Positions 9,256 to 16,549 of a stretch of 64,000 nt of DNA are shown piece by piece. Numbering within the stretch: position 1 is the first letter of the stretch; every line of letters starts with the position of its first letter. The DNA comes from Bacteroides luhongzhouii (GTDB lineage: Bacteria; Bacteroidota; Bacteroidia; Bacteroidales; Bacteroidaceae), in contig NZ_CP059973.1 of assembly GCF_009193295.2 (NCBI RefSeq), positions 4,836,001-4,900,000 on the forward strand, given 5' to 3'. A program made the position numbers and the translations under genes. The notes beneath the pieces were generated by a model. That model worked only from the letters and a program-made list of their open reading frames with translations. It did not search any database and was not told where the DNA came from.

Positions 9256-9313
9256 CTTATTAGGGAATTTTCCGAGCCGCAATACTACGTATCGCTGAAA
9301 ATTCCCCAATAAG
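9256..9313. other. candidate transfer origin (oriT) dyad
   Basis: A 17-bp inverted repeat (CTTATTAGGGAATTTTC at 9256-9272, GAAAATTCCCCAATAAG at 9297-9313) has one mismatch and a 24-base spacer, and lies 103 bases upstream of the relaxase start. A smaller hairpin GGTATTT/AAATACC sits just left of it (9231-9251). Inverted repeats directly upstream of MobV relaxase genes are the usual place for nic sites. Location and structure support the call; no nic sequence is recognised. Confidence 0.5.
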
Positions 9314-9416
9314 GCAAGGGGTAAGCCCCTCTGCACACCCCATCGGGGACGGCATTTGCCGCCCCGAAGATACGAAAAATCATTGTTTCACAAGTCAAGG
9401 AAGAAAGGAAAAATAT

Positions 9417-10784
9417 ATGGGTTTCGTAGTTTTACACATGGAAAAGGCGCACGGCAGCGACAGCGGAACGACCGCACATATCGAGCGTTTCATCATACCG
9501 AAGAACGCCGACCCCACACGCACGCACGCAAACCGCAGGCTTATCGAATACCCCGACGGGATAAAAGACCGTTCGGCGGCTATACAGCAGAGATTAGAAG
9601 AAGCGGGGCTGACACGCAAAATCGGAAGCAACCAAGTACGGGCAATCCGCATCAACGTATCGGGAACGCACGAGGACATGAAGCGGATAGAGGAAGAGGG
9701 GCGTTTGGACGAGTGGTGCGCCGACAATCTGAAATACTTCGCCGACACGTTCGGAAAGGAGAACATCGTGGCGGCTCACCTGCACAGGGACGAGGAAACG
9801 CCGCACATACACGTTACACTCGTCCCCATCGTCAAGGGAGAGCGCAAGCGCAGGAAAAGGGAGGAACAGACGAAGAAGCGATACCGCAAGAAGCCGACCG
9901 ACACCGTGAGGCTGTGCGCAGACGATATTATGACACGGCTGAAATTGAAGTCCTACCAAGATACCTATGCCGTGGCGATGGCGAAATACGGGCTGCAAAG
10001 GGGCATAGACGGCTCGAAAGCTCGCCACAAGTCCACGCAGCAGTATTATCGGGATATACAGAAACTCTCCGACGACCTCAAAGCGGAAGTGGTGGATTTG
10101 CAGCAGCAGAAAGAAACGGCACAGGAGGAACTAAGACGGGCGAAAAAAGAAATACAGACCGAGAAGCTGAAAGGGGCGGCAACCACCGCAGCCGCCAACA
10201 TCGCCGAGAGCGTCGGTTCTCTTTTCGGCAGTAACAAGGTCAAGACGCTGGAAAGGGAGAACACCGCCCTGCATAAGGAGGTAGCCGACCACGAGGAAAC
10301 CATCGAAGCCCTGCAAGATAGGATACAGACCATGCAGGCAGACCACAGCAGGGAGATACGGGAAATGCAGCAAAAGCACGGCAGGGAGATAGCCGACAAG
10401 GACACAAGGCACAAGCAGGAAATATCGTTTCTGAAAACGGTAATCGCAAGGGCGGCAGCATGGTTTCCCTATTTCCGTGAAATGCTCCGTATCGAAAACC
10501 TCTGCCGCCTTGTCGGGTTCGATGAAAGGCAGACCGCAACGCTCGTCAAGGGAAAGCCGTTGGAGTATGCAGGGGAACTCTACTCGGAGGAACACGGACG
10601 GAAATTCACGACCGAAAGGGCAGGTTTCCAAGTGCTGAAAGACCCCACGGACGGGACTAAATTGGTTCTTGCCATCGACCGAAAGCCCATTGCCGAGTGG
10701 TTCAAGGAACAGTTCGAGAAGTTAAGGCAGAACATACGCCGACCTATACAACCGCAAAGGAAAGGCAAGGGATTCAAGCTATAA
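9417..10784 (+). CDS. MobV-family (Pre/Mob) relaxase
   Basis: This 455-residue protein has an N-terminal relaxase domain of about 200 residues. The metal-binding motif is HLHRDEETPHIH (His123, Asp125, Glu126, His130, His132), the MobV motif III, and the early HIERF element contains His21 and Arg24. Residues about 205-345 are a predicted coiled coil rich in Glu, Lys and Arg. The enzyme nicks oriT and pilots single-stranded DNA into a conjugative pore supplied by another element. The ATG has an AAGGAAA-type site upstream. It is the only transfer protein of the element, apart from the broken gene at 8430. Confidence 0.94.
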   Translation: MGFVVLHMEKAHGSDSGTTAHIERFIIPKNADPTRTHANRRLIEYPDGIKDRSAAIQQRLEEAGLTRKIGSNQVRAIRINVSGTHEDMKRIEEEGRLDEWCADNLKYFADTFGKENIVAAHLHRDEETPHIHVTLVPIVKGERKRRKREEQTKKRYRKKPTDTVRLCADDIMTRLKLKSYQDTYAVAMAKYGLQRGIDGSKARHKSTQQYYRDIQKLSDDLKAEVVDLQQQKETAQEELRRAKKEIQTEKLKGAATTAAANIAESVGSLFGSNKVKTLERENTALHKEVADHEETIEALQDRIQTMQADHSREIREMQQKHGREIADKDTRHKQEISFLKTVIARAAAWFPYFREMLRIENLCRLVGFDERQTATLVKGKPLEYAGELYSEEHGRKFTTERAGFQVLKDPTDGTKLVLAIDRKPIAEWFKEQFEKLRQNIRRPIQPQRKGKGFKL

Positions 10785-10809
10785 ATGTTAAATCCTGCCC
10801 GATTTGCCG

Positions 10810-10852
10810 AAAAAAGTGCGGTACGCTGTTCGTGGTGTACTGCACTTTTTTT
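10810..10852. terminator. bidirectional intrinsic terminator between relaxase and erm(F)
   Basis: AAAAAAGTGCGGTAC (10810-10824) pairs with GTACTGCACTTTTTT (10837-10851) with one mismatch. A-runs and T-runs on both sides fit termination from both directions, for the plus-strand relaxase and the minus-strand erm(F) transcripts that converge here. Confidence 0.8.
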
Positions 10853-10912
10853 ATATTTGTTCGCAAGGTGATATACTTGAAGAAAATAACAGCCGATTTC
10901 GCTGTTAGCACA

Positions 10913-11881
10913 ATGTTATGCGGCAGCTTAAAAGACGACACCAAACCAGAAAAATCATCTTGACAACCACCCGACTTTGAACTACGAAGGATGAAATTTT
11001 TCAGGGACAACTTCCAGCATTTCCAAAAAACAGTTTACCCATTGACTTGGAGACAAACAAACAATTTGAGCATTAAGGTTTAAACCGAATTTTTCCGAAA
11101 TTGACCTGACCTGACTTTTCCTGAAAATCGACTTTAAAGCTGTTTTTACAGATAAATCAGGTTTCTCTAACAGACAGGAAATAAATGCTAAGTATTTGGC
11201 TTTAAACTTAAAATCAAAAAATAACTGTTTTCTTTTAATGTTTAACAGGGCTGATTTGACAGTTGGCGGTGGAAAGAAACTTTCAGGACCTACCTCATAG
11301 ACAAGTTTCAAATCAAAAAAAGTATGATAGAAAACGGTATATGGATTGTAAAGCTTCCTCGAAAATAACTTTTGTGTAGGTTCTAACTGAAGGACAATGG
11401 AACCTCCCAGAAAATTTCCAAGACTCTCAAACATCAGGATTTTGAAAATATCGGAAGTAATGCCATAAGGAATATTTGACACCACTTTGAAAGGAAATTT
11501 CGGAACTGCAAAATTCCTAAAATCACAACCGACAACTTGAACATTTCGGGCATCAGAAAATAATTTTCGTAAATGTTCAACCAAAGCTGTGTCGTTTTCA
11601 ATAGCAACAACATTGTTGGCGATTTTTAATAAATGAACAGTAAGAAACCCCTTGCCTGCCCCAATATCTAAAACCGTATCCTGATTACTTATATTTGCTT
11701 GTCTTATTGCATCTTTTATTAGCACTTTATCAATAGTAAAGTGCTGACCCGTAAAACGAACGGGCAATTTCTTTTTTGTCATTAGTAACTTCTTACAGGT
11801 GAATACTTGACTGCAAATTTAGTAACTTTGCATGAAAAATTAACGAGAAAGAAGAGAAAATGAAAACCGACCGCATAACAT
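10913..11881. repeat. 11-bp inverted repeats bracketing erm(F)
   Basis: ATGTTATGCGG at 10913-10923 and its exact inverse CCGCATAACAT at 11871-11881 enclose erm(F) with about 70-90 bases on either side. Matching does not extend further. It may mark the borders of an erm(F) cassette or be chance; the AT-rich composition of the segment favours a cassette. Confidence 0.45.
10982..11782 (-). CDS. erm(F): 23S rRNA adenine N6-methyltransferase Erm(F), MLS-B resistance
   Basis: This 266-residue protein has the exact length I remember for Erm(F). The SAM-binding motif is LDIGAGKGFL (Gly41-Gly45), the catalytic NIPY motif is at 103-106, and the first residues (TGQHFTIDK) are characteristic of Erm enzymes. 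It methylates A2058 of 23S rRNA and confers macrolide, lincosamide and streptogramin B resistance. A -7-like TAAATTTG lies about 35 bases upstream of the ATG. No IS4351 is attached, unlike the classical Tn4351 setting. The gene is visibly more AT-rich than the integrase/relaxase block, suggesting a separate origin. The direction opposes the relaxase gene. Confidence 0.96.
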   Translation of the reverse strand: MTKKKLPVRFTGQHFTIDKVLIKDAIRQANISNQDTVLDIGAGKGFLTVHLLKIANNVVAIENDTALVEHLRKLFSDARNVQVVGCDFRNFAVPKFPFKVVSNIPYGITSDIFKILMFESLGNFLGGSIVLQLEPTQKLFSRKLYNPYTVFYHTFFDLKLVYEVGPESFFPPPTVKSALLNIKRKQLFFDFKFKAKYLAFISCLLEKPDLSVKTALKSIFRKSQVRSISEKFGLNLNAQIVCLSPSQWVNCFLEMLEVVPEKFHPS

Positions 11882-11884
11882 CAC

Positions 11885-11990
11885 CTATACGCAAGCAGGG
11901 GTTTCGTGCTTCGTAGGACAGTTAAGTGGTAAATTTAAAGTTCAGTTCTTCGTAGGAAGTTCAGTGGTTAAAATCCCTGCCTGCGTATAG
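11885..11990. repeat. 16-bp dyad enclosing two direct repeats, upstream of erm(F)
   Basis: CTATACGCAAGCAGGG (11885-11900) is the inverse of CCCTGCCTGCGTATAG (11975-11990) with one mismatch. Between them two direct repeats read TTCGTAGGACAGTTAAGTGG and TTCGTAGGAAGTTCAGTGG (about 11910-11929 and 11949-11967). The arrangement resembles a folded recombination site or cassette end, but the attC core motifs are not matched. Confidence 0.7.
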
Positions 11991-12027
11991 CTGAGAACCG
12001 TTATCAACCTCGAAAAGCAAAAATACA

Positions 12028-12753
12028 ATGAATAGAATATTAACACTATACCTCTTTTTGCTATTGTGTGGCACGGCTTCCGCACAACAAATAGTAAAAT
12101 GGGACGATTTACAGACTATAACGGATAACGCACGGCGCACGGTCTATTATGAAAAAGGCAGTAAACAGCCGTTGCAGGGAGAATATCGCATTATACGAGG
12201 GCTTGACGAGGAGCGTGTTAAACTTTCCGACGGCATAATAAACGGTGATTATCTCCGCTATCGTGATGGGGTACTGCGTGAATCGGGCATATATGCCAAA
12301 GGAAAGCGCAACGGCATATTCACGGAGTATTACCAAGATGGCGTTACTCCCCGAAAAGAAACACCCATGCAGCAAGGCAAGATAGACGGAACTGTAAAGA
12401 CCTATTTTCGTAACGGCAAAATAGAAATCGAAAAGGAGTATAGGCAGAGTGTGGAGAGCGGACGGGAACGCCGCTTTGACAGCAAGACGGGTGAGCAGAT
12501 TTTTGAATCTCATTATATAGACGGCAAAAAAGAGGGTGAGGAATGGGAAATATTCGAGGATGGGCGCACGCTTCGCAGCAGGACTACACGACACTACCGT
12601 AACGGAAAACTTGACGGCTTTTATCGTGTGGAATCGACACGGGACGGAAAACCCTATATAACCATCGAGGGGCAATACACCGACGGCGAGAAATCGGGAC
12701 GTTGGAAACAGTACAACGCCACCGATGACACAACCCATGAATGGGATGAATGA
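12028..12753 (+). CDS. secreted MORN-repeat protein (YwqK-type)
   Basis: A 241-residue protein with an N-terminal signal peptide (MNRILTLYLFLLLCGTASA, cleavage near residue 20) is followed by repeated units of about 22 residues with the pattern G.Y..Y..G.....G.Y..GK..G. Examples are GDYLRYRDGVLRESGIYAKG, GTVKTYFRNGKIEIEKEY and GRWKQYN near the end. Databases often label such proteins 'toxin-antitoxin system YwqK family antitoxin', a label not supported by anything seen here because no toxin gene is adjacent. It is cargo between erm(F) and the right end of the element. Its function is unknown. Confidence 0.8.
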   Translation: MNRILTLYLFLLLCGTASAQQIVKWDDLQTITDNARRTVYYEKGSKQPLQGEYRIIRGLDEERVKLSDGIINGDYLRYRDGVLRESGIYAKGKRNGIFTEYYQDGVTPRKETPMQQGKIDGTVKTYFRNGKIEIEKEYRQSVESGRERRFDSKTGEQIFESHYIDGKKEGEEWEIFEDGRTLRSRTTRHYRNGKLDGFYRVESTRDGKPYITIEGQYTDGEKSGRWKQYNATDDTTHEWDE

Positions 12754-12790
12754 TTTTCTTTTTTCGCAAGTTGATTTTATAAAATTGCCA

Positions 12791-12828
12791 CCGAAAGTTC
12801 GTACTTTCGGAAAAAGATGTTATATTTG
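12791..12828 (+). promoter_or_regulatory. palindrome and -7 element near the right end of the element
   Basis: CCGAAAGT TCGT ACTTTCGG (12791-12810) is a perfect 8-bp palindrome. It is followed by TATATTTG (12821-12828), a full match to the -7 consensus TAnnTTTG. The palindrome overlaps the expected -33 region and could be an operator or the terminator of the MORN gene. Confidence 0.5.
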
Positions 12829-12831
12829 CAA

Positions 12832-12915
12832 ATGAAAGAGTTATTTGACAGCATAGCAACGCAAAACGCTGAAATTCGCACAGTTGCTAAATCGTTACTT
12901 CTATTTCTCAAATAA
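12832..12915 (+). CDS. 27-residue open frame at the right end of the element
   Basis: ATG at 12832 to TAA at 12913-12915 encodes MKELFDSIATQNAEIRTVAK... ending LLLFLK. The ATG starts only 4 bases after the TATATTTG promoter element, so a transcript would be nearly leaderless. It may be the stump of a longer gene lost at the element end, or noise. No homology is recognised. Confidence 0.25.
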   Translation: MKELFDSIATQNAEIRTVAKSLLLFLK

Positions 12916-12930
12916 TTCGCTAAAAGTTTA
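12913..12930 (-). repeat. right subterminal imperfect inverted repeat
   Basis: Partner of the repeat at 6943-6959. TAATTCGCTA (12913-12922) is the exact inverse of TAGCGAATTA at 6950-6959, and the neighbouring bases also partly match. A further dyad CGGTT/AACCG (12940-12954) lies between it and the end, so the right end has more structure than the left. Confidence 0.55.
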
Positions 12931-12963
12931 TTTCTCAATCGGTTAAGTCAAACCGAGAAAAAT

Positions 12964-13791
12964 CTAAAATAAAAAAAGTGCTTTTTTCCTATATGGAATA
13001 TCTCCGGTCTTCAATTGCAAATCACGCAAATAATTATAAATATTGAAAATCCTCATGTTTAACAATATGCTCTTGTCTTCTACTTGAGTTGATAAGAATT
13101 TTATTAAAGACAAATATTGAAAAAACTCATGATGTTGACTATCCTGACTTGAAGATATAAAATAATACATATAACATTGAGGCAAATATACCACCCCTCC
13201 TTTATTTGCAATTGTAGAAATAAAGGAGCAATCACAATATTTCCCCCCTCTCAGCCAATCCATTTTACTTCCAATAATTTTTGATTTCCTATACATAAAG
13301 GAAGGGAATGGAGCAGTATTACCCATAGCGTATTGTTTTACAACACTCTCACTATCCTCCATTATTTGTATATTTTTAGAGATAAACATTTTCTTCTTTG
13401 TATTCTTCCCATTAATATTAAAATATGCGTTGCACCCCACTGCACTGAATGAATCATGAGTCGATAAATATTCATATAGTACACTCACCATATTAGGCAA
13501 CATCTCATCATCATCATGAAATAACATAAAATATTCATGGGTATTAGTTGCTAATATATAATTTAAATGAGCATTAGCTGATGAACATTCTTTTCCTCTT
13601 CTTATATAATTTATTCTTGCATCGCTTCTTATGAGGTCTTTTAATAATTCAGTAGTAGTATCATTATCCGAATTATCGGATACAACTATCTTTAAATTAG
13701 AAAAATCTTGTTTTCTAACAGAATTTAAAGATCGTAATATATCATTTGGTCTATTGTGCGTTAGAATATACACACAAACATCTTTATTCAT
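12964..13791 (-). pseudogene. GT2 glycosyltransferase, 5' part, interrupted by the erm(F) element
   Basis: 275 codons from ATG to a TAG at 12964 encode a GT-A glycosyltransferase: ILTHNRPNDILRSLNSV near residue 10, VSDNSDND near 36, and the metal-binding FHDDDE near 92-97. The last two residues and the stop come from the inserted element. The original frame runs through a seven-T run at 12971-12977 into the tail at 6842-6928. The truncated protein keeps the whole catalytic GT-A fold and lacks only about 28 C-terminal residues, so residual activity is possible. It is 142 bases downstream of the transketolase gene. Confidence 0.85.
12971..12975. repeat. right 5-bp target duplication (AAAAA) of the erm(F) element
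   Basis: Partner of 6927-6931. It lies within the seven-A run (12971-12977) that encodes part of the GT2 gene on the minus strand. Confidence 0.65.
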
Positions 13792-13933
13792 ACTATAATT
13801 GAAAGCTTATAAATATTTCCCACTCAAATTCAATTATTTCCACTGCTACATTATTTTTCATCACAGTAAATCACTATTTATCCAACAAAGAAGGCTATTT
13901 TCACACTACTGATTACAACTAAATACACAATTC

Positions 13934-14833
13934 TTAAAATAACCGTAATCCTGCTTTCTCTCTTAAATAATCTTGTGAACCTGATATTGAATAGAATTTA
14001 TCATCTATTGCTATCCGTTTTATTCTAGGATATATAGGAAGTACACCATAAGCATATAAATCACTAATCTGTTCAATAATTGCAGACCCAATACCACAAC
14101 TTTTTTGATGTTCTTCCAAAACGATTATTTCAGAATACTGCTCTGCTATTTCTTTTATTTGTTTTACATTTAAAGGCTTTACAAAAGGTACGCTATAAAT
14201 ATCTGATTTAATATTTTCAACAATCATATATTTTACTGCATAATCTAATATAGAACCACTAGCAAGCAGAACTTTTTTTTCACTATTAATCTTTATTGGA
14301 AGAAGATCTCCTATTTGCAAATTCGTTATATTTTCCTTATGAACAATTGCTTCACCCGCTTTCCCAAGTCTCAGATACATCGGTCCATTATAGTTTGCAG
14401 AAATCGTAGTTACCGATTCTGCTTCAACAGGGTCGCAAGGAGAACATATAACCATATTAGGAATTGTTCGCATCATACCAAGCTCTTCAGTCGCATGATG
14501 TGAAGCACCGAGCGAACCATAGGCATAACCTGCACCAACCGATACAATTTTTACACTTAAACTGTGATATGCTACATCATAACGAATCTGCTCCATACAA
14601 CGAAGAGTGGGAAAGTTCCCTATAGAATAAACATAAACATTATACCCTTCCTTCGCCAATCCAGCAGCAACACCAATCATATTCTGTTCTGCTATACCTA
14701 TATTTAAAAAACGCTTTGGAAACAGATTAGCAAAATCTTCGACTACACTAAAGCCTAAATCCCCAACAACAAGAAATATTTTGTCATTCTTTTTAGCTTC
14801 TTCTACCAATTGTTTTATAAATGCAGTTCTCAT
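13934..14833 (-). CDS. transketolase, C-terminal subunit (pyrimidine-binding and C-terminal domains)
   Basis: This 299-residue protein opens with the pyrimidine-binding domain, including LNIGIAEQNMIGVAAGLA near residues 43-60, whose glutamate activates thiamine diphosphate in transketolases. It continues with the C-terminal domain (about 175-299). It overlaps the N-terminal subunit gene by 4 bases, so the two form a split transketolase like those found in sugar-biosynthesis clusters. Its place immediately after CDP-dideoxyhexose genes suggests two-carbon transfer to a keto-sugar nucleotide rather than central metabolism. This is inference from context; the donor and acceptor are unknown. Confidence 0.9.
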   Translation of the reverse strand: MRTAFIKQLVEEAKKNDKIFLVVGDLGFSVVEDFANLFPKRFLNIGIAEQNMIGVAAGLAKEGYNVYVYSIGNFPTLRCMEQIRYDVAYHSLSVKIVSVGAGYAYGSLGASHHATEELGMMRTIPNMVICSPCDPVEAESVTTISANYNGPMYLRLGKAGEAIVHKENITNLQIGDLLPIKINSEKKVLLASGSILDYAVKYMIVENIKSDIYSVPFVKPLNVKQIKEIAEQYSEIIVLEEHQKSCGIGSAIIEQISDLYAYGVLPIYPRIKRIAIDDKFYSISGSQDYLREKAGLRLF

Positions 14834-15636
14834 CCTTCTATTTCCTTTATAGCTTGATTATATTGTTTTTCATCCGGAGATTTATAATGCCACAACAATT
14901 CATTTTCCATAAATGAAACTCCTTTACCTTTTATTGTATCAGCTATTATCGCAGTTGGTTTCCCAAAAAATGCTTCCGCTTGGATGAAAGCTCTACGAAT
15001 AGCTTCATGATTATGACCATCTATTTGAATAACATTCCAATTGAATGCCTCCAACTTACTTTTAAAAGGTTCCAAATTTAAAACCTCATTGGTTGCACCC
15101 AAACTTTGAATCTTATTATAGTCAATAATTAAACACAAGTTATCCAGTTCTAAATGTGAAGCCAACAGTAAAGCTTCCCAATTTGAACCTTCATCCATTT
15201 CTCCATCTCCAACAATTACATAAGTACGATACTTCTGTCCTCTTCGCTTCGCAGCTAAAGCAATTCCGCACGCAATTGGCAAACCATGTCCAAGGCTACC
15301 AGCAGAAATTTCTATTCCTGGTATATAATGGCTTGTATGGGATAATAGACGACTTCCATTTTTCCCATAATCGTCCAGTTCCTCCATAGAAAAGAAACCA
15401 CATAATGCTAATGTAGAATAGAAAGAGACACAAGCATGACCTTTTGAAAGTATAAACCGATCTCTTTCTTCCCAAGAAGGATTAGAAACATCATATTTTA
15501 ATATCGTACTATATAACACAGATAATAAATCTACCATTGATAAAGCCCCACCAATATGAGATGCTTTTGCTTGGTAAACCATACGTAGTGAACACTTACG
15601 TATTTCTTTTGATAACGTAATACTATCTTTTATCAT
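14830..15636 (-). CDS. transketolase, N-terminal thiamine-diphosphate-binding subunit
   Basis: This 268-residue protein has the motifs of transketolase N-domains: ASHIGGALSMVDLLSVLY near residues 25-42, SKGHACVSFYSTLA near 68, and the thiamine diphosphate/Mg motif GDGEMDEGSNWEA near 142-154 ending in the IIDYNK stretch. It overlaps the upstream SDR gene by 14 bases and the C-terminal subunit gene by 4, implying coupled translation and a heteromeric enzyme. Together with rfbF, rfbG, rfbH and the SDR it should modify a CDP-activated 4-keto deoxy sugar. A plain pentose-phosphate role is unlikely inside a capsule operon. Confidence 0.92.
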   Translation of the reverse strand: MIKDSITLSKEIRKCSLRMVYQAKASHIGGALSMVDLLSVLYSTILKYDVSNPSWEERDRFILSKGHACVSFYSTLALCGFFSMEELDDYGKNGSRLLSHTSHYIPGIEISAGSLGHGLPIACGIALAAKRRGQKYRTYVIVGDGEMDEGSNWEALLLASHLELDNLCLIIDYNKIQSLGATNEVLNLEPFKSKLEAFNWNVIQIDGHNHEAIRRAFIQAEAFFGKPTAIIADTIKGKGVSFMENELLWHYKSPDEKQYNQAIKEIEG

Positions 15637-16549
15637 TATAAATAGCCTTATAATATTCTATCGTTTGAATTAATTTACTAGAAAAATCAGAAACTTCAAA
15701 GTCTCCAAACGCTTTTCGAGTCTTCAAATTAACAGAGCCATTAATCATTGACTGATTTTTACGATAAGGGAGAGCTCCAAAATTTAAACAAAATTCAGGT
15801 CTCAAATATTCTTTTATATGAACTAAAATACTTTTTAGGGAACGCAAATTATCAGAAGCAATATGATAAATCCCATTTTCTGCATTTCCTTTAACTGCAT
15901 ACAGTATCACATTTGTTACATCCTTAATATATAAATAAGAATACTTCTGTTCACCAGCAGTTAAATCCATATGATCTTGATCAGTAGACATCATATTTTT
16001 GATGACAGCAGGTATTAACCAGTTCTCTGCTTCTCTCTCACCAAAACAAGAGAACAATCTAAACCAATACCAAGTTATATTATTTTCTTCACAGAAAGTT
16101 TTTACTATTTGTTGTGCTGCCAATTTTACAACCCCATATGCTGTATTAGGATCAGCTATGTAATTTTCATCAACACACCCATCAAAAGTCCCATATTCTG
16201 CTTGAGAACCAATTCCTATAAATACTTTTACTTCTAACCGCTTTGCTAAATCTAGTAAGCGCTGTTGATAACATAAATTATCGAGTTGATGTTTCCATGA
16301 GTTCCGCTCACCTGCTGAAACACCATTCCAAGCAGAATTTATTATTACATTAGGACGAAAAGACAAAACATCCAATTCAAAAGCATCTGAATCACTATTA
16401 GTCCATTTAACTTTATTTTCTAAAGAAGCACATCTCCATAAATCTGATTTTGTTCTTTTTGCTAACAATAGTTCATGGCCATGTGTAGATAAAGTTTCAG
16501 CAATATGAGAGCCCAAAAAGCCTGTTGCTCCCGTTAACAATATTTTCAT
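15623..16549 (-). CDS. extended SDR, NAD(P)-dependent sugar-nucleotide reductase/epimerase
   Basis: Starting at the ATG at 16549 gives 308 residues and the ATGA overlap with the rfbG stop codon; a start 33 bases further upstream would add eleven residues unlike the family and is less likely. The Rossmann motif TGATGFLGSH is at residues 7-16 and the catalytic YGVVK (Tyr-x3-Lys) near 138-142. In clusters with rfbFGH such an SDR usually reduces the C4 keto group (abequose, paratose or yersiniose type). It is adjacent to the transketolase pair, so it may act before or after branching. Confidence 0.85.
   Translation of the reverse strand: MKILLTGATGFLGSHIAETLSTHGHELLLAKRTKSDLWRCASLENKVKWTNSDSDAFELDVLSFRPNVIINSAWNGVSAGERNSWKHQLDNLCYQQRLLDLAKRLEVKVFIGIGSQAEYGTFDGCVDENYIADPNTAYGVVKLAAQQIVKTFCEENNITWYWFRLFSCFGEREAENWLIPAVIKNMMSTDQDHMDLTAGEQKYSYLYIKDVTNVILYAVKGNAENGIYHIASDNLRSLKSILVHIKEYLRPEFCLNFGALPYRKNQSMINGSVNLKTRKAFGDFEVSDFSSKLIQTIEYYKAIYNDKR

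Larger units (their letters stand above)
6932..12970. mobile_element. mobilizable (non-self-transmissible) element carrying erm(F)
   Basis: A 6.0-kb insertion in the capsule operon carries a tyrosine integrase, a frameshifted small gene, an 8-bp iteron-like array, oriT-like dyads, a MobV-family relaxase, erm(F) and a MORN-type protein. The integrase/relaxase block is clearly more GC-rich than the surrounding AT-rich capsule genes. Ends are set by the split GT2 gene and the AAAAA duplication. There are no mating-pore or coupling-protein genes, so transfer would need a helper conjugative element. The compact integrase-plus-relaxase plan recalls Tn5520-type Bacteroides elements, but I cannot verify identity to a named element. 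Confidence 0.85.

Noticed and set aside
8784..9336. Several open frames of 60-115 codons around the 8-bp array and oriT-like hairpins
   Set aside because: The translations are low-complexity products of the 8-bp repeat or basic GC-rich noise on both strands, with no ribosome sites or family resemblance.
9356..10234. 292-codon frame overlapping the relaxase gene
   Set aside because: It is a shifted-frame shadow of the MobV gene, very rich in Arg and Gly, whereas the relaxase frame carries the catalytic motif.
10982..12000. True integron attC sites flanking erm(F)
   Set aside because: The dyads do not match the RYYYAAC/GTTRRRY cores and no integron integrase is present; kept only as an unexplained repeat structure.
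12028..12753. Toxin-antitoxin system suggested by the YwqK label
   Set aside because: The protein is a secreted MORN-repeat protein and no toxin-like gene is adjacent; the label is an annotation habit.
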